From Datisca glomerata (taxonomy: Eukaryota > Streptophyta > Magnoliopsida > Cucurbitales > Datiscaceae), in assembly GCA_003255025.1 (NCBI GenBank), contig QANY01002872.1:619738-683737 (forward strand): 64,000 nt of DNA, read 5' to 3'. Under the pieces are notes generated by a model. It saw only the letters and a list, made by a program, of their open reading frames with translations, did not search any database and was not told where the DNA came from. Below, piece by piece: positions 23,223-33,599 of the stretch (position 1 is the stretch's first letter; each line of letters starts with the position of its first letter). The position numbers and the translations under genes are program-made.

Positions 23223-23989
23223 TTATTATTAATAAAGTATATCATTGATTTTCTTAGAGTTATTCCGTACATAATTTCATGATTGTCTCATTTAATTATT
23301 AGGAGGCGTACTAGTTTACTATTCATTGCAATCTACTGCTAGGTTAGATATCAAAACCATAATTGTTTGATCCCTTTAATTTGTGAAGCGACTAAGATTT
23401 AATCATTTGTTGCGTCAGAAATTATTAGCTCTTAGAAAGAAATTGACTAAATTAAATGCAACTATTGTGCGTGTGTTGTTTAGCTTCATCCATCTCTCTA
23501 ATTCTTAAGGCTGCTACTAGATTAAACCTTTAGTGCTTGTCTTGAATTGATTAGTCATTAGGATTAATTACATCGCCTGTAACTAATTCATAGCACCTAA
23601 GGAGAGGTAGAAAATAGTTCCAACTGTGAATTCCAAAGTGTGATTTGATATATACTTGCATCGATGATCAGTTGTAAAATTCTGATGATGGATGTTGACT
23701 TAGGCCAAGGTTTGTTCTTTTGATTGATTTTGATTCTTAAATGTGAATTATTCCTTAGTTGTTTTTCTTCAAATTGTTTTCGTTATAATCAACTTGTTGA
23801 CGTAGAATAAAGCTAGGCTAGAAACTCTCCGTGGGAATGATCCTTAGTCGCCTCAAAACATGTATTTTTAGAAGTACAGGTTTTATATTTGGTTTCCTTG
23901 GACATTACACCAAGATATGATCATTAGAAAATGGTAATACTTTCAAAAACTCGTTATCATTAGATGCACCTGATGTTGCAAGATTTTAA
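23223..23989. other. Non-coding, probable retroelement leader
   Basis: This continues the sequence interrupted at 3057. I see no reading frame. It ends just before the relic copia coding region, so it may be part of that element's LTR and leader. I find no primer-binding site. Confidence 0.35.
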
Positions 23990-25979
23990 ATTAGTTAGTG
24001 AGTAAATTCTACATTATTCAGAATTAACTCGCAATTAAAATAATATGGAGAAAATGTTGAAAAAAGAAGATATATTAGAGAAAATATATTCTACTTTTTA
24101 TTCCTTGAATGTACTCCTGCAGCAACAATATGGAGAACATGCGTTTAAGAGATACTTTGAATTATCTCCCGCATACTCGTTCCTTTAGAAAAATAATGAG
24201 CTTTTAATGAAAAATCATCAATCTCGCCCAACTGGCTCAACAACATTCCTAGATGTGAATGCTACATCATTTAGTGACCATGGGCACAGACGTGGTCGTG
24301 GTCGAGTGTAATCTGTGGTGGTCATAATTATAATAGTAAAACATATGGTTATCAAAATAAGAAAACCACACCTACCTCAAGAAACAAGAAAAATGGAAGA
24401 GGCTTACAAAATAAGCCTTCCAAGAATTATGAAGATGTTTGTTATAGATGTGGCATTATAGTTCATTGGTTGCATACCTGCCGTACGCCTAAACATTTGG
24501 CTAACCCATATCAAACTTCTATTAAGGGAAAAAGGAAAGTGATATAAATGAATTTTGCTGATCATAATAATCCAATTAGTATTGCCCACTTACACATTTT
24601 TTACTTTCTCAAGCAATCTACGGAGAACGCTTGATCATGCAAACATTTCTTAAGTTCACATTTTGTATTTTATTTTATTTGTTTTCTTAATTGCTTTTAA
24701 TGGCATACTATGAAAATATTTTATAGTTTCTTCGTAAATGAGAGTTAATTATTTTTCTTTGTTAACAAATAAACATAACTTTTAAGATGTATGTCTGATA
24801 GATAATGTATCAATTCATACAATTCTTAAAGGAAAAAAGATATTTCTCTCATTTGACATTAGAAGAAACAGTTGTAAATACAAATCTCGTACTATAAAAT
24901 TAATTGAGGGTTCTGGAAGATCAAACATTATTTTACCTAGTGGAACAAAATTTATTATTAATGAAGTATTTATCTCTACAAGATCCAAAAGAAATATGCT
25001 TAATCTTTGTGGTAATCCTATTAAGCCATTGATGAAAATAATATATGGTGTATATTCATTACTTCATACACCTCATGTGAGAAGAAAATATTGGACAAAC
25101 TTTCATCTTTGTCTTCTTGATTATGTTATACAACTATAAGCTCAATTAAGTTAAAAATGTGATGAACCAGAAGTTCACTAACCCAAAAGATTTTTGTTAT
25201 TTTGCATAATCGATTAGGTCATCATGAATCCATAATGATTTTCCATACAAATCTTGCTCTAATGAAAATTTGACTATCATGACATCTTTGACTAAAGTTG
25301 AACATAATCTCTTACATATTTACAACTCATTCAAAGAGATATTTTTGGACCTATATATCCACAATACAATCTATTTTGATACTTCATGGTACTAATAGAT
25401 GCATCTACACGTTGGTCAAATATAAGTCTTCTTTCCACTTGTAATGAAGCTTTTGCTAGATTATTGGCGTAAATAATTCGATTACGAGCACAATCGCCTA
25501 TTATACAATTAAGAAGATTCATCTTCATAATGCTAGTGAATTTACTTCAAAGCATCGATGAAAGTTGCATGTCAATTGGAATTGATAGTGAACATCATGT
25601 TGTCCATACTCATACTCGAAATTATTTACTAGAATTAGTGATTAAACCTCTACAATTAACTGAGACCATTACTAATGAGGTCAAAGTTATCTATTTTTGT
25701 TTGGGGACATGCTATACTATATGTTACATCATTTGTAAGTATAATAACCCTTGCTTATAAAATCTAATCGCATTACAAATTATCTCAGGATAAGAACCAA
25801 ATATTTTACACCTACTTTTGGTAATATGTATCTGTCCAAAACCATAGTAGTATTCAACCTCTTCCGTTCCAGCCAGAGCGGGTAAAATATTTTAGTTTCA
25901 ACATGAGAAAGGAATGGGAGGGGTACAAATTTTTTGGACTTATTTTTGTTAAATAATAATGCAAACCAAAACAGACCAC

Positions 25980-26065
25980 ATGATTTTGGCTGGTTTAGTG
26001 GTACTTCTTTGCTAAGCGCCCTGCCTCCTAGGTTCGAATCACTGCAACTACTTTCAATTTTTTTT
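25980..26065 (+). mobile_element. tRNA-related SINE-like insertion in the copia relic
   Basis: An A-box-like GGCTGGTTTAGTGGTA (25988-26003) is followed by an exact B-box core GGTTCGAATC (26031-26040) and then a T-rich run. It lies inside the copia relic, where the coding similarity is interrupted between about 25870 and 26165. Confidence 0.5.
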
Positions 26066-26136
26066 AATTTATGTTCATGTTATGCGCATCTAAATATCAA
26101 TTTTTTTTAATTTATGTTCATGTTATGCGTATCTAA
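26055..26136 (+). repeat. Tandem duplication, about 40 bp twice
   Basis: TTTTTTTTAATTTATGTTCA...GCATCTAAAT is repeated directly with a C-to-T change (GCGCATC, GCGTATC). It follows the SINE-like piece. Confidence 0.8.
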
Positions 26137-28024
26137 ATTATTTTAATGAGACAAAATGTTCTGGTTTTTTTAAATGAAAAACCTAAAAATTAAAATATAT
26201 GGAATGTGTTGTTTGCTCAAAAAACCAACATTAATTTTGTTGTACGGCTTGGGATATATATTAGCTTTGAATCTCCCTCAATAACTAAAGACTTTGAACG
26301 CCTAATAATAGTTGATATGTTCAAAGTAAGATTTGTATATTGTTATTTTGATGAAACATCTTATCCATCATTAAGGGAGAAGTACAACTAGAAAATAAAT
26401 ATGAAACTTTTTTAATGCTTTATCATTATGATCCACGTACAAATCAATGTGAACTTCAAATTAAAAAGATTATTCATTTGTATAAATATTGTAGACCAAT
26501 TACCTAATGAATTTGGTGATATAAAGAAACCGACTAAACAACATAAACTAGTTGTAAATGCTCCAACACAGATTGACGTCCCAACACGACAAGTTGTTGA
26601 TAAAGTTGCCTGAAGCGTGTCAGACCTATAGAATCAAAAGACAAGATGCCCCAAAAGAAAAGGGCATAAAGAAATTATAAATGAGGTTGGCACTCCTAAA
26701 GATCCCACATTTCCAAATCAAATAAAATACATGTACGATCAATTGGAGGTTAGAGAATTTATATCTCTAGAAGAGAAAATACATAATAAAGATATCACAA
26801 TAAATTATGCTAGTACTGAAAAAGGTTTAGATCACAACATAAATATTAACAATGTTTTAATATTTAGTGTGGCACTTGATATTCTAAAGGATCCTGAAGA
26901 TCTTGAATGAAAATATGTCGAAGAATGTCAACATGGAAAAGATTGGTGAATAAGGAAAGATGCAACACAAGTAAAACTTGTCTCACTTTCAAAACGAGAA
27001 ATATTTGGACCTTTAGTCCAAACAATCAAAGATGTAAAATCATTTGGATACAAATGGGTATTTGTAGAAAAGTGTAAAGAGAATAATGAAATTGTTGAAT
27101 ACAAAGCACATCTCGTACCATAAGGTTTCTCATAAAGATCTGGTCTTTTGAAAGGAGTGTATGTGTACAATTTAATTTGTCCATATATTTTTTTTAGGAT
27201 TCGCCATTACCACTTTGTATGTATATGATTTAGTTCTTATTGGAAATCTTGGAAATCTTAAAATTTCCATAACATAAAAAGAGAATTTCAAATCAAAGAA
27301 CTTGGAAAGACAAATTTTTTATCTCGGCCTACAAATTAAACATTTGTCAGATGGAATATTAATCTATCGATTAGCTTACACAGAAAAGGTCTCAAGTGCT
27401 TTTATATGGATAAAATTTATCAATTGAGTTTCCGATGGTTGTGAGATCATTGATATTGAACAGTACCATTTTCGTCTTCGAGAAGATGATGAAGAAGTTC
27501 TTGGAATAGAAGTATCATTTCTTAGTGCAATTGGTGTTCTTATGTGTCTTGCAAATTACACACATTGTGATATAGCATTTACTATGAACCTGCTTGAAAG
27601 ATATAGCTCTTCACCAATTCAAAGGCATTGGATTGGACTTAAAGACATATTTCATTAATTAAGTGGAACAATAGACATGGGTCTATATGATTCGAAAACA
27701 TCAAACCATAACTAATTTAATATGCAGATGTCGAGGTCGATCGCAAATATGTTATATGTTTACTCATATTGATACAATGATGTCTTGGCAAATCTATGAA
27801 ATAAACTATAATGGCAACTTCTTGAAATCATTCTGAAATATTTGTGAACAATGAAGCAAGTAGAGAGTAAATATTGTTAGGATCAGGGATCCAGCATATC
27901 AGAGAAACATGTAAATTGTCCTTAACCAAAGGTAATCCTATGAATTTATACCAAGATAATACGACATGTATCATTCAAATTAACAAAGGGTATATAAAAG
28001 GAGATCGAACAAAGCGATCTCAAT

Positions 28025-29350
28025 TTCGTGTATCCGGTTAAACGGGCCTTGCCGCTAACTTCCACCCAGACCAAAAATATAAGGCCCGTTGGCCCTTTAG
28101 TTTTCAATAAGGGACAAAGCTTGAAGAAGCAAAGCGAGCCCAGAGTAGTAGCCTAGTACTACATTTTTCAGGCCCCTTGACTTTTATGTTAGTAAAGCGT
28201 TAGTAGAGTACTTCTGCTATCAATGAAATTGAAATAAAGACAAAAACCCAGTGCATTTTGTATAGATCGAGACTTGTAGTTTGATTCTTTACCCATTCCA
28301 TGTTGGGAAGAGTTTCAAGAAATCGTTCTATAACACTTATTTTCTCTGAAGGTCGAGGAGGAAAGAAAGAGGATGATTATGCCATTCAGAAGAAGTCTTC
28401 AATCAACAATAGAAGCAATCCTATAAGAGTCTCTTGAGTTCTCATCTATGATTGACTTGGATTTGTATACTTTGGATTCTCTCTATAGACATGGCTATCG
28501 TATGTCTACAGTGTTACAAGTAGAGTTTTGCTTCGCATCAAATACCTCATCACGTGGGTATGATGCATTCATCTTCCAAGCATCATTGTCAATGGCTTTT
28601 TTACATTTACATTGAGGCTATCCATCATACGACCAGCAATCCTGCTGCATTTGCCTCATCCTCGCCTATGCCCTTTATAGCTACCTACGGGCAGACTTAA
28701 AGACAAAAGAAGGAGATCCATGCACAAATTTGTATGAAAATCATATGACTTGAGAATTGGAATAGGAGGAATTCCGAGGATAGAGACTTAGCCGATGCTT
28801 TATTTAAAAAGCTAAGATAATGTCTAAGATCGTCTCTTCTTTTCTACATCCTCATTCATCCTTCTTTCTAGATACTTAAGCTTCTAATGATACGCAATCA
28901 ACTTTCATATTCAATCAATTAATGTGTAGGAACCTGCCCTGAATTTCTCTATAACTGGATTTCAAAGTCCATCTTTTCATCTTCCAAGCATACCCAAATG
29001 AACCAAAACGGAATTAGATATTGAATAGCCAAACATATTCCAGTCGGCCCTCGTAATGGGGATGTAGTACGGCTTGGTAGCACCTTTTATTTTGGGTTCA
29101 AAATTTCACGAGTTACAATCCAGTTATCCCTACCTATTACTTCTCCTCTAGGCAGTAACGAGGGATCCATTGAGAACGATTCAAATTGGACATACAAAAT
29201 CTTTCATTTGATGAGACGTGGAAGCCTAAGCCAAGTAGATACGAACAAAGTGATAGGCCCTTTAGAGATAGGGTAGGGGTGGCTTTCTTGTGGTAGTCAT
29301 TTCGAACATCTCTCCTTTTTTTCGTGACGTGCACAATTTTCTTGCGGCGT
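28025..29350. other. Organellar DNA insertion (probably mitochondrial)
   Basis: Base composition and wording shift sharply here. Phrases such as AAGCAAAGCGAGCCCAGAGT and TAAAGCGTTAGTAGAGTACT look like plant mitochondrial intergenic DNA. The right part contains a chloroplast-type trnP with its natural downstream flank, a block often found inside plant mitochondrial genomes. The insertion splits the copia relic, whose RNase H stops near 28020. The boundaries are estimates, and the stretch 28440-28900 could be another source. Confidence 0.6.
29058..29131 (+). pseudogene. trnP-UGG: Degenerate chloroplast-type tRNA-Pro (UGG)
   Basis: The sequence matches the chloroplast trnP layout: acceptor GGGGATG paired with a 3' TATCCCT, D-arm GGCTTGGTAGC, and anticodon arm TTTTGGGTTCAAAA with anticodon TGG. 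The T-arm GTTCRAATC has become GTTACAATC, and other stems are weakened. The downstream bases CCTATTACTTCTCC also fit the organelle flank. It is a non-functional copy in the nucleus. Confidence 0.7.
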
Positions 29351-29974
29351 CTCACCGAAGGTTTTCTTGGTAAGATTTTAATGAGGCACTTAAACTTTTA
29401 CAGGCATTAGAATTTTGTACTCTTTTCACTAGAATTTTTTTCCAAAGAGTTTTTCCTATTAAGGTTTTAACGAAACATATTATTTGTATTGTGGACATCT
29501 GAGGGGTGTCGTAAGTGCATGTGCTAGATGCCACCATTCTTAACCCTCATGTATTCCTAACTCTTGCCACTCGTAACTCTCATGCTTACGTTATAAGTTA
29601 AACTCCTAAATAAATATTATAACTTCTGTATTTCTAGGTTTCTCCCATGTTAACTATAAAATGAAGATATTGATCATGAATAAAATTAAAAGAAACAATT
29701 TATTCTCATCTCCTTCTTCTTCTTTCTTCTTAAGTCAATTTGTTCTTTTACATTATTTTATTGATCTTATAATTATAACTAATTATTGAAGCGTGATTAT
29801 GTCCATTTTCTAATCAACTCATTCATTTAACGTGGGTGTTTTGGACAAAAGACATTTTGGAAATGCATTTCGAAAAAATGGGCCAACAATTGTTTTTGGA
29901 AAATATGACCTTTTTAACTTGTGAAATACTTTTCTACCCCTTGTTGTAAAACAGTTTTCAGATCCTAAAAAAAA
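29351..29974. other. Non-coding, possible copia tail
   Basis: AT-rich, without a convincing gene. GGTAAGATTTTAATGAGGCA at about 29368 resembles the sequence between RNase H and 3' LTR in many copia elements, so the relic may resume here after the organellar insertion. A pyrimidine-rich run is at about 29708-29738. Confidence 0.35.
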
Positions 29975-30275
29975 TTGGACAAACAAAAATGAATAACACA
30001 AAAGCTACTTGCTTGAGCAAGTAGTTTTATGATTCTAGATAATAAAAATTAATTAAGTACTTTTATGAGCAATTAACTTTATAATTTTGGACAAACAAAA
30101 ATGAATAATACAAAAAGTATTTGCTAAGAGCAAGTAATTTTTATGATTCTTAACAAACAAAAATTAATAAGGCAAAAACTACTTGCTTATATCACGTAGG
30201 TCTTATAAACTACTTGCTCAGAGTAAGTATATTTTATTAATACGGACAAAGAAAATGAATAGGACAAAAAAAGTT
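29975..30275 (+). repeat. Minisatellite with CTACTTGCT palindromes
   Basis: About four diverged units start with GACAAACAAAAATGAATA (29979, 30091, about 30149, 30245). Each is followed by a palindrome such as CTACTTGCTTGAGCAAGTAG (30005-30024). Unit length varies from about 60 to 110 bp. Confidence 0.75.
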
Positions 30276-30999
30276 GGTCTTTGGACTTCTTTAATGAGAA
30301 AGGGCACAAAAGTAATTTCATAGTAAAAAAGACATGAATTCCTGATTTTGAAAAGGAAAATTTACAAATTTGGCTATCACAGTTTACCTCATTTTTTAAT
30401 TTGGCCATCGTATTTTAAAAAATTTCAATTTTATCATCTGAATTGACTTAACGTCTCAATATAAGCCTTATGTCACTCTCCGTGAATAGCATTAGACAGA
30501 GATGCAGACGTGTCGTGTAAAGTGCTGATGTGATATAGGCAGGACTCAGGAGAGCACAATCCATAAAAAATATAATCTCTCTTCCAACTCATTTCCCTCC
30601 TATTTACCTATTTTATCTTTTTACCATTTTTAATACTTTTTTATTTTTTCACATTCTCTATATAAAAAATCGCATCTCTCTCTCCATCATGGCCTCATCT
30701 CTCTAGGATGAATCCCAAACCCTATTCGCAGCTTTACCATTGTGTTCTCTCTCTCAGCAAGGTACACGACTTCAACTCTCATAGCTTCATTTCTATGAGT
30801 TATTTTCTTTTAATTTGACTACTTCTACCATATATCACCCAAACCCTCGATCAATTTCACACTCTCTCTCCTTGTTGGTTTTTACCGAAAATACCATTAA
30901 ATCACTAAACTATCACCATGATTTTCATCATAAAGCCACCCTATATACATATTCATAACGACAAGCGCAACTACATAAATCCCACTTGAAGGCCGAACA

Positions 31000-31850
31000 G
31001 AGACCAGTTGGGGAGCCGGGTTCGGGTGGGACACAGGTCAGGATGGGTCATGGCGTCAGGTCGGGTACACGAGTTTAGGAGTTTGGGTCTGGGACACGAC
31101 TGCGACCCTTACCCCAACCCCAACTCAGACCCCAAAACCAACCCATACCCTGACCCCAACCCTGACCTAAACCCCAAACCAGACCCCGACCTTCACCCGA
31201 CTCAGAACTTGACCTAGACCCCGAACCATATCCTGACCCTGGGTTTGGGTGGGACACGGGTCAAGATGGGTCAGAGAGTCAGGTCATGTACACGAGGTTA
31301 GGAGTGTGGGTCAGGGACACGACTTCGACCCTGACCCTGACTCAGACCCCAAATCCAACCCATATCCCGACCCCAACCCTGACCTAAACCCCAAACCAGA
31401 CCCTGACCCTGACCCAACTCAGACCTTGACCTAGACCCCGAACCAGACCCTGACCCCGATCAGACCCTGACCTCGACCCATACCCAAACCCGAACCCTGA
31501 CCCCATCCCTAACCCAAACCCCAGTCAGGCTCGAGTTAGGTTCAGGTCTCATTCAAGGTCAAATTCAGGGTCTGAGTTTGGTCGGGTCGGGGTTAAGGTC
31601 AGGGTTGAGGTTGTGGTCGGGTTAGGGTCAGGTCAGGGTCGAGGTTTGGGTCTGGTTTGGTGACCTAGGCTAAGACCCTGCCCCTGACCCTAAATAAGAC
31701 CCAGACCCAGAACCCAACCCCGACCCAGACCACGACATTGACTCCAACCTCGACCCTTAGGTTGGGGAGCCTGGAACGGGTCGGGGAGACGGGGTTGAGT
31801 GAGACACGGGTCGGGATGAGTCACGTTTACATTGACGATTAACCTGGGCC
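31000..31850. repeat. GC-rich GACCC/GGGTC array
   Basis: A degenerate short repeat (ACCCTGACCC type) alternates between C-rich and G-rich tracts on the same strand. It is G-rich at about 31005-31075, C-rich at 31085-31215, G-rich at 31230-31310, C-rich at 31320-31530, G-rich at 31540-31670, C-rich at 31675-31760 and G-rich at 31760-31850. A block of about 240 bp is duplicated in tandem (31008-31240 and 31249-31480). Two open frames (31008-31217 and 31249-31434) read as Pro-Asp/Asn-Pro repeats and are repeat artefacts. Confidence 0.85.
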
Positions 31851-32509
31851 GAGTCAAGAAACTGACAAATCGGGATGACTCTCGTTTAGATTAACGATTT
31901 GAAAAAATATAGATACTAAACAAATGAGCTAAATTCAAGCTATATTATTAAGAGAGATCCTAAAGTAATTTCAATAAAAAAAATTTAGTTATGCACTTTT
32001 GTCCCAAACATCAATTTAAAATAATTTATAGTTTAAAGTTAATTATAATAAATTAAGCCAAACACATTTTAACTTATTGATTAAAGTTAAACTTAAATAA
32101 GTTACAACTTACAACTTTAAGCTATAAGTTTAAGTAGAGTCAAATGAGCCAGAAGAAGATGAACGTTACTCGTAGAAGGCTTTCTAAAGGAGAGAGAGAG
32201 TTCGTTGATGTGTGGGAGAGTGGAGAGAGTGTGGAGGAAGGATTTTTGTCAAAACTTAGACCCTTCAAAAACCTAAATGGCTAAAATACAATCTTTCACT
32301 AATTTTGGCTAAACTATACTCATGGCACACGATCCACTAACTTTTTCTCTATTCTTTTCTCCTTATACTATTCTTACACGACATCAAATCAAATGTCAAT
32401 TTATTATTCCTCAATACTCAACCATCATATTTATTTATATTTAATTTTAAAATTATTAAACAACGTCAAATCAAGTGCTCAAGACTGGAACGTCTTGACC
32501 ACTTCAAGG

Positions 32510-32690
32510 TTTATTACATGATGACTTTGTAGTCATCTTGTACACTACACAATGTGTTACACGATTATCTTGTAGTTATCGTGTAGTATACGTGATAACT
32601 AAAATTATCTTGTAATAAATCTTAAAATGGTCAACAGATTACTACAAGATCATCTTGTAATAAATCTTCATTCATTGATTTTTTCCATTT
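32510..32690. repeat. Cluster of small hairpins in the Mutator-like element
   Basis: GATGACT-TTGT-AGTCATC (32520-32537) is a perfect hairpin. It is followed by related imperfect ones around ACACGAT...ATCGTGT and by repeats of ATCTTGTAATAAATCTT. Confidence 0.7.
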
Positions 32691-33040
32691 AGGTTTTCTA
32701 GGGGTCTACTTTAAGTAAAAACACGTGAATGAAGTGAATAAGGTAGAAAGTAAAAAAATATTTAAAAAAATAGATAGAAAGATGATTTTGCAGGAAAATA
32801 AGATGGGGGAGTGAGAATTTTTGTATTTGGCTCCACGTTGTCACCTAACCTTCCAAGTGATCACTTAATCCGCCACATCATGAAAATATTGAAGTTAATC
32901 AATAAGGGTGATAGAAATACTACATTAAGACGTTAAGTAAAATCAGATGGTCAAATTTGAGATTCTTTAAACTATGATGGCCAAATTGAAATTATTGCTA
33001 AAATACGATAGCCAATTTGATCATTTTTCTTTTTTGAAAA

Positions 33041-33448
33041 CTTGACTCATTTACCCAAAATGCATTTTCACACTGTTCTTTTATCCAGAAAACCAGTTCG
33101 CCAATTAATTACAATAGAACATTATATACTAATAAATGCTTCTTGATTTTTTACAAAAATAAAGTGCTTTATGGGAAATCTATATTTCTTTAAATTGATA
33201 AGTTTTGTGCCGTTATCTAGAATGTTTAAGTTATTGACTTGAACCAGTTTTTCATCCTTTTTTATACATGTTCCCTTAGATCTTTTACTAGTTTCTAATA
33301 CCATTCGATTTCATGTTTTCATCTTTTTAGATATTTAAAATTTATTGATCGATCCTCTTACCGTAAAATGAAATATTACATTTTAAATACGTGTGTCAAC
33401 AAATTAATGGATGAAGTACTAGAAAATCTTCCCTTTAAAATAAGTTTT
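33041..33448. other. Spacer between two DNA transposons
   Basis: No gene, RNA or repeat recognised. Confidence 0.5.
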
Positions 33449-33599
33449 TCTCACTACAAGAAATATGACATTTCGCGGTCGTCTCTTGTTAAAAACTAAA
33501 ACAACAAGAGATTTTAAAATCTAGTAAAATTTATTCTTGTTAAAGTGAAAAAAAAAAGCTGGAGGCAAAATTAATATAGACGCGGGAGTTAGACTTTAA

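Larger units (their letters stand above)
23990..28020 (+). pseudogene. Old Ty1/copia gag-pol relic
   Basis: Landmarks appear in the right order but in constantly shifting frames. They are a Gly-Arg stretch (about 24290), a zinc-knuckle relic (CYRCGIIVHW...C, 24441-24480, partly lost), an integrase-core piece (SCMSIGIDSEHHVVHTHTRN, 25560-25625), a post-integrase piece (RLGIYISFESPSI near 26245), and reverse transcriptase (KREIFGPLVQTIKDVKSFGYKWVFV, about 26990-27070, given here as a location only). The RNase H connection lies at about 27500-27640 (SFLSAIGVLMCLANYTH). It is far more decayed than the copia at 18383, so much older. It is broken by a SINE-like insertion near 26000 and ends abruptly at organellar DNA. 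Confidence 0.75.
30355..33031. mobile_element. Non-autonomous Mutator-like element, 2.7 kb
   Basis: Long imperfect terminal inverted repeats of about 110 bp lie at 30355-30465 and 32920-33031. They share AAATTTGGCTATC-type and AATTTGGCCATC-type motifs. A 9-bp direct repeat TTTTGAAAA flanks the element (30346-30354 and 33032-33040), as expected for Mutator-like insertion. No transposase is encoded. The interior holds pyrimidine-rich sequence at 30560-30760, the GC-rich array at 31000-31850 and hairpins at 32510-32690. Confidence 0.8.

Noticed and set aside
25980..26065. A true nuclear tRNA gene
   Set aside because: A and B boxes are present but the arms do not pair into a full cloverleaf.
29058..29131. 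Functional tRNA-Pro gene
   Set aside because: The T-arm and other stems are mutated, and it lies in organelle-derived nuclear DNA.
31008..31434. Two open frames reading Pro-Asp/Asn-Pro repeats
   Set aside because: They are direct translations of the GC-rich array, duplicated with it, and have no start context or homology.
31085..31530. Interstitial telomere repeat
   Set aside because: The unit is ACCCTGACCC-like and degenerate. It is not the plant CCCTAAA telomere repeat, and it lies inside a bounded transposon.
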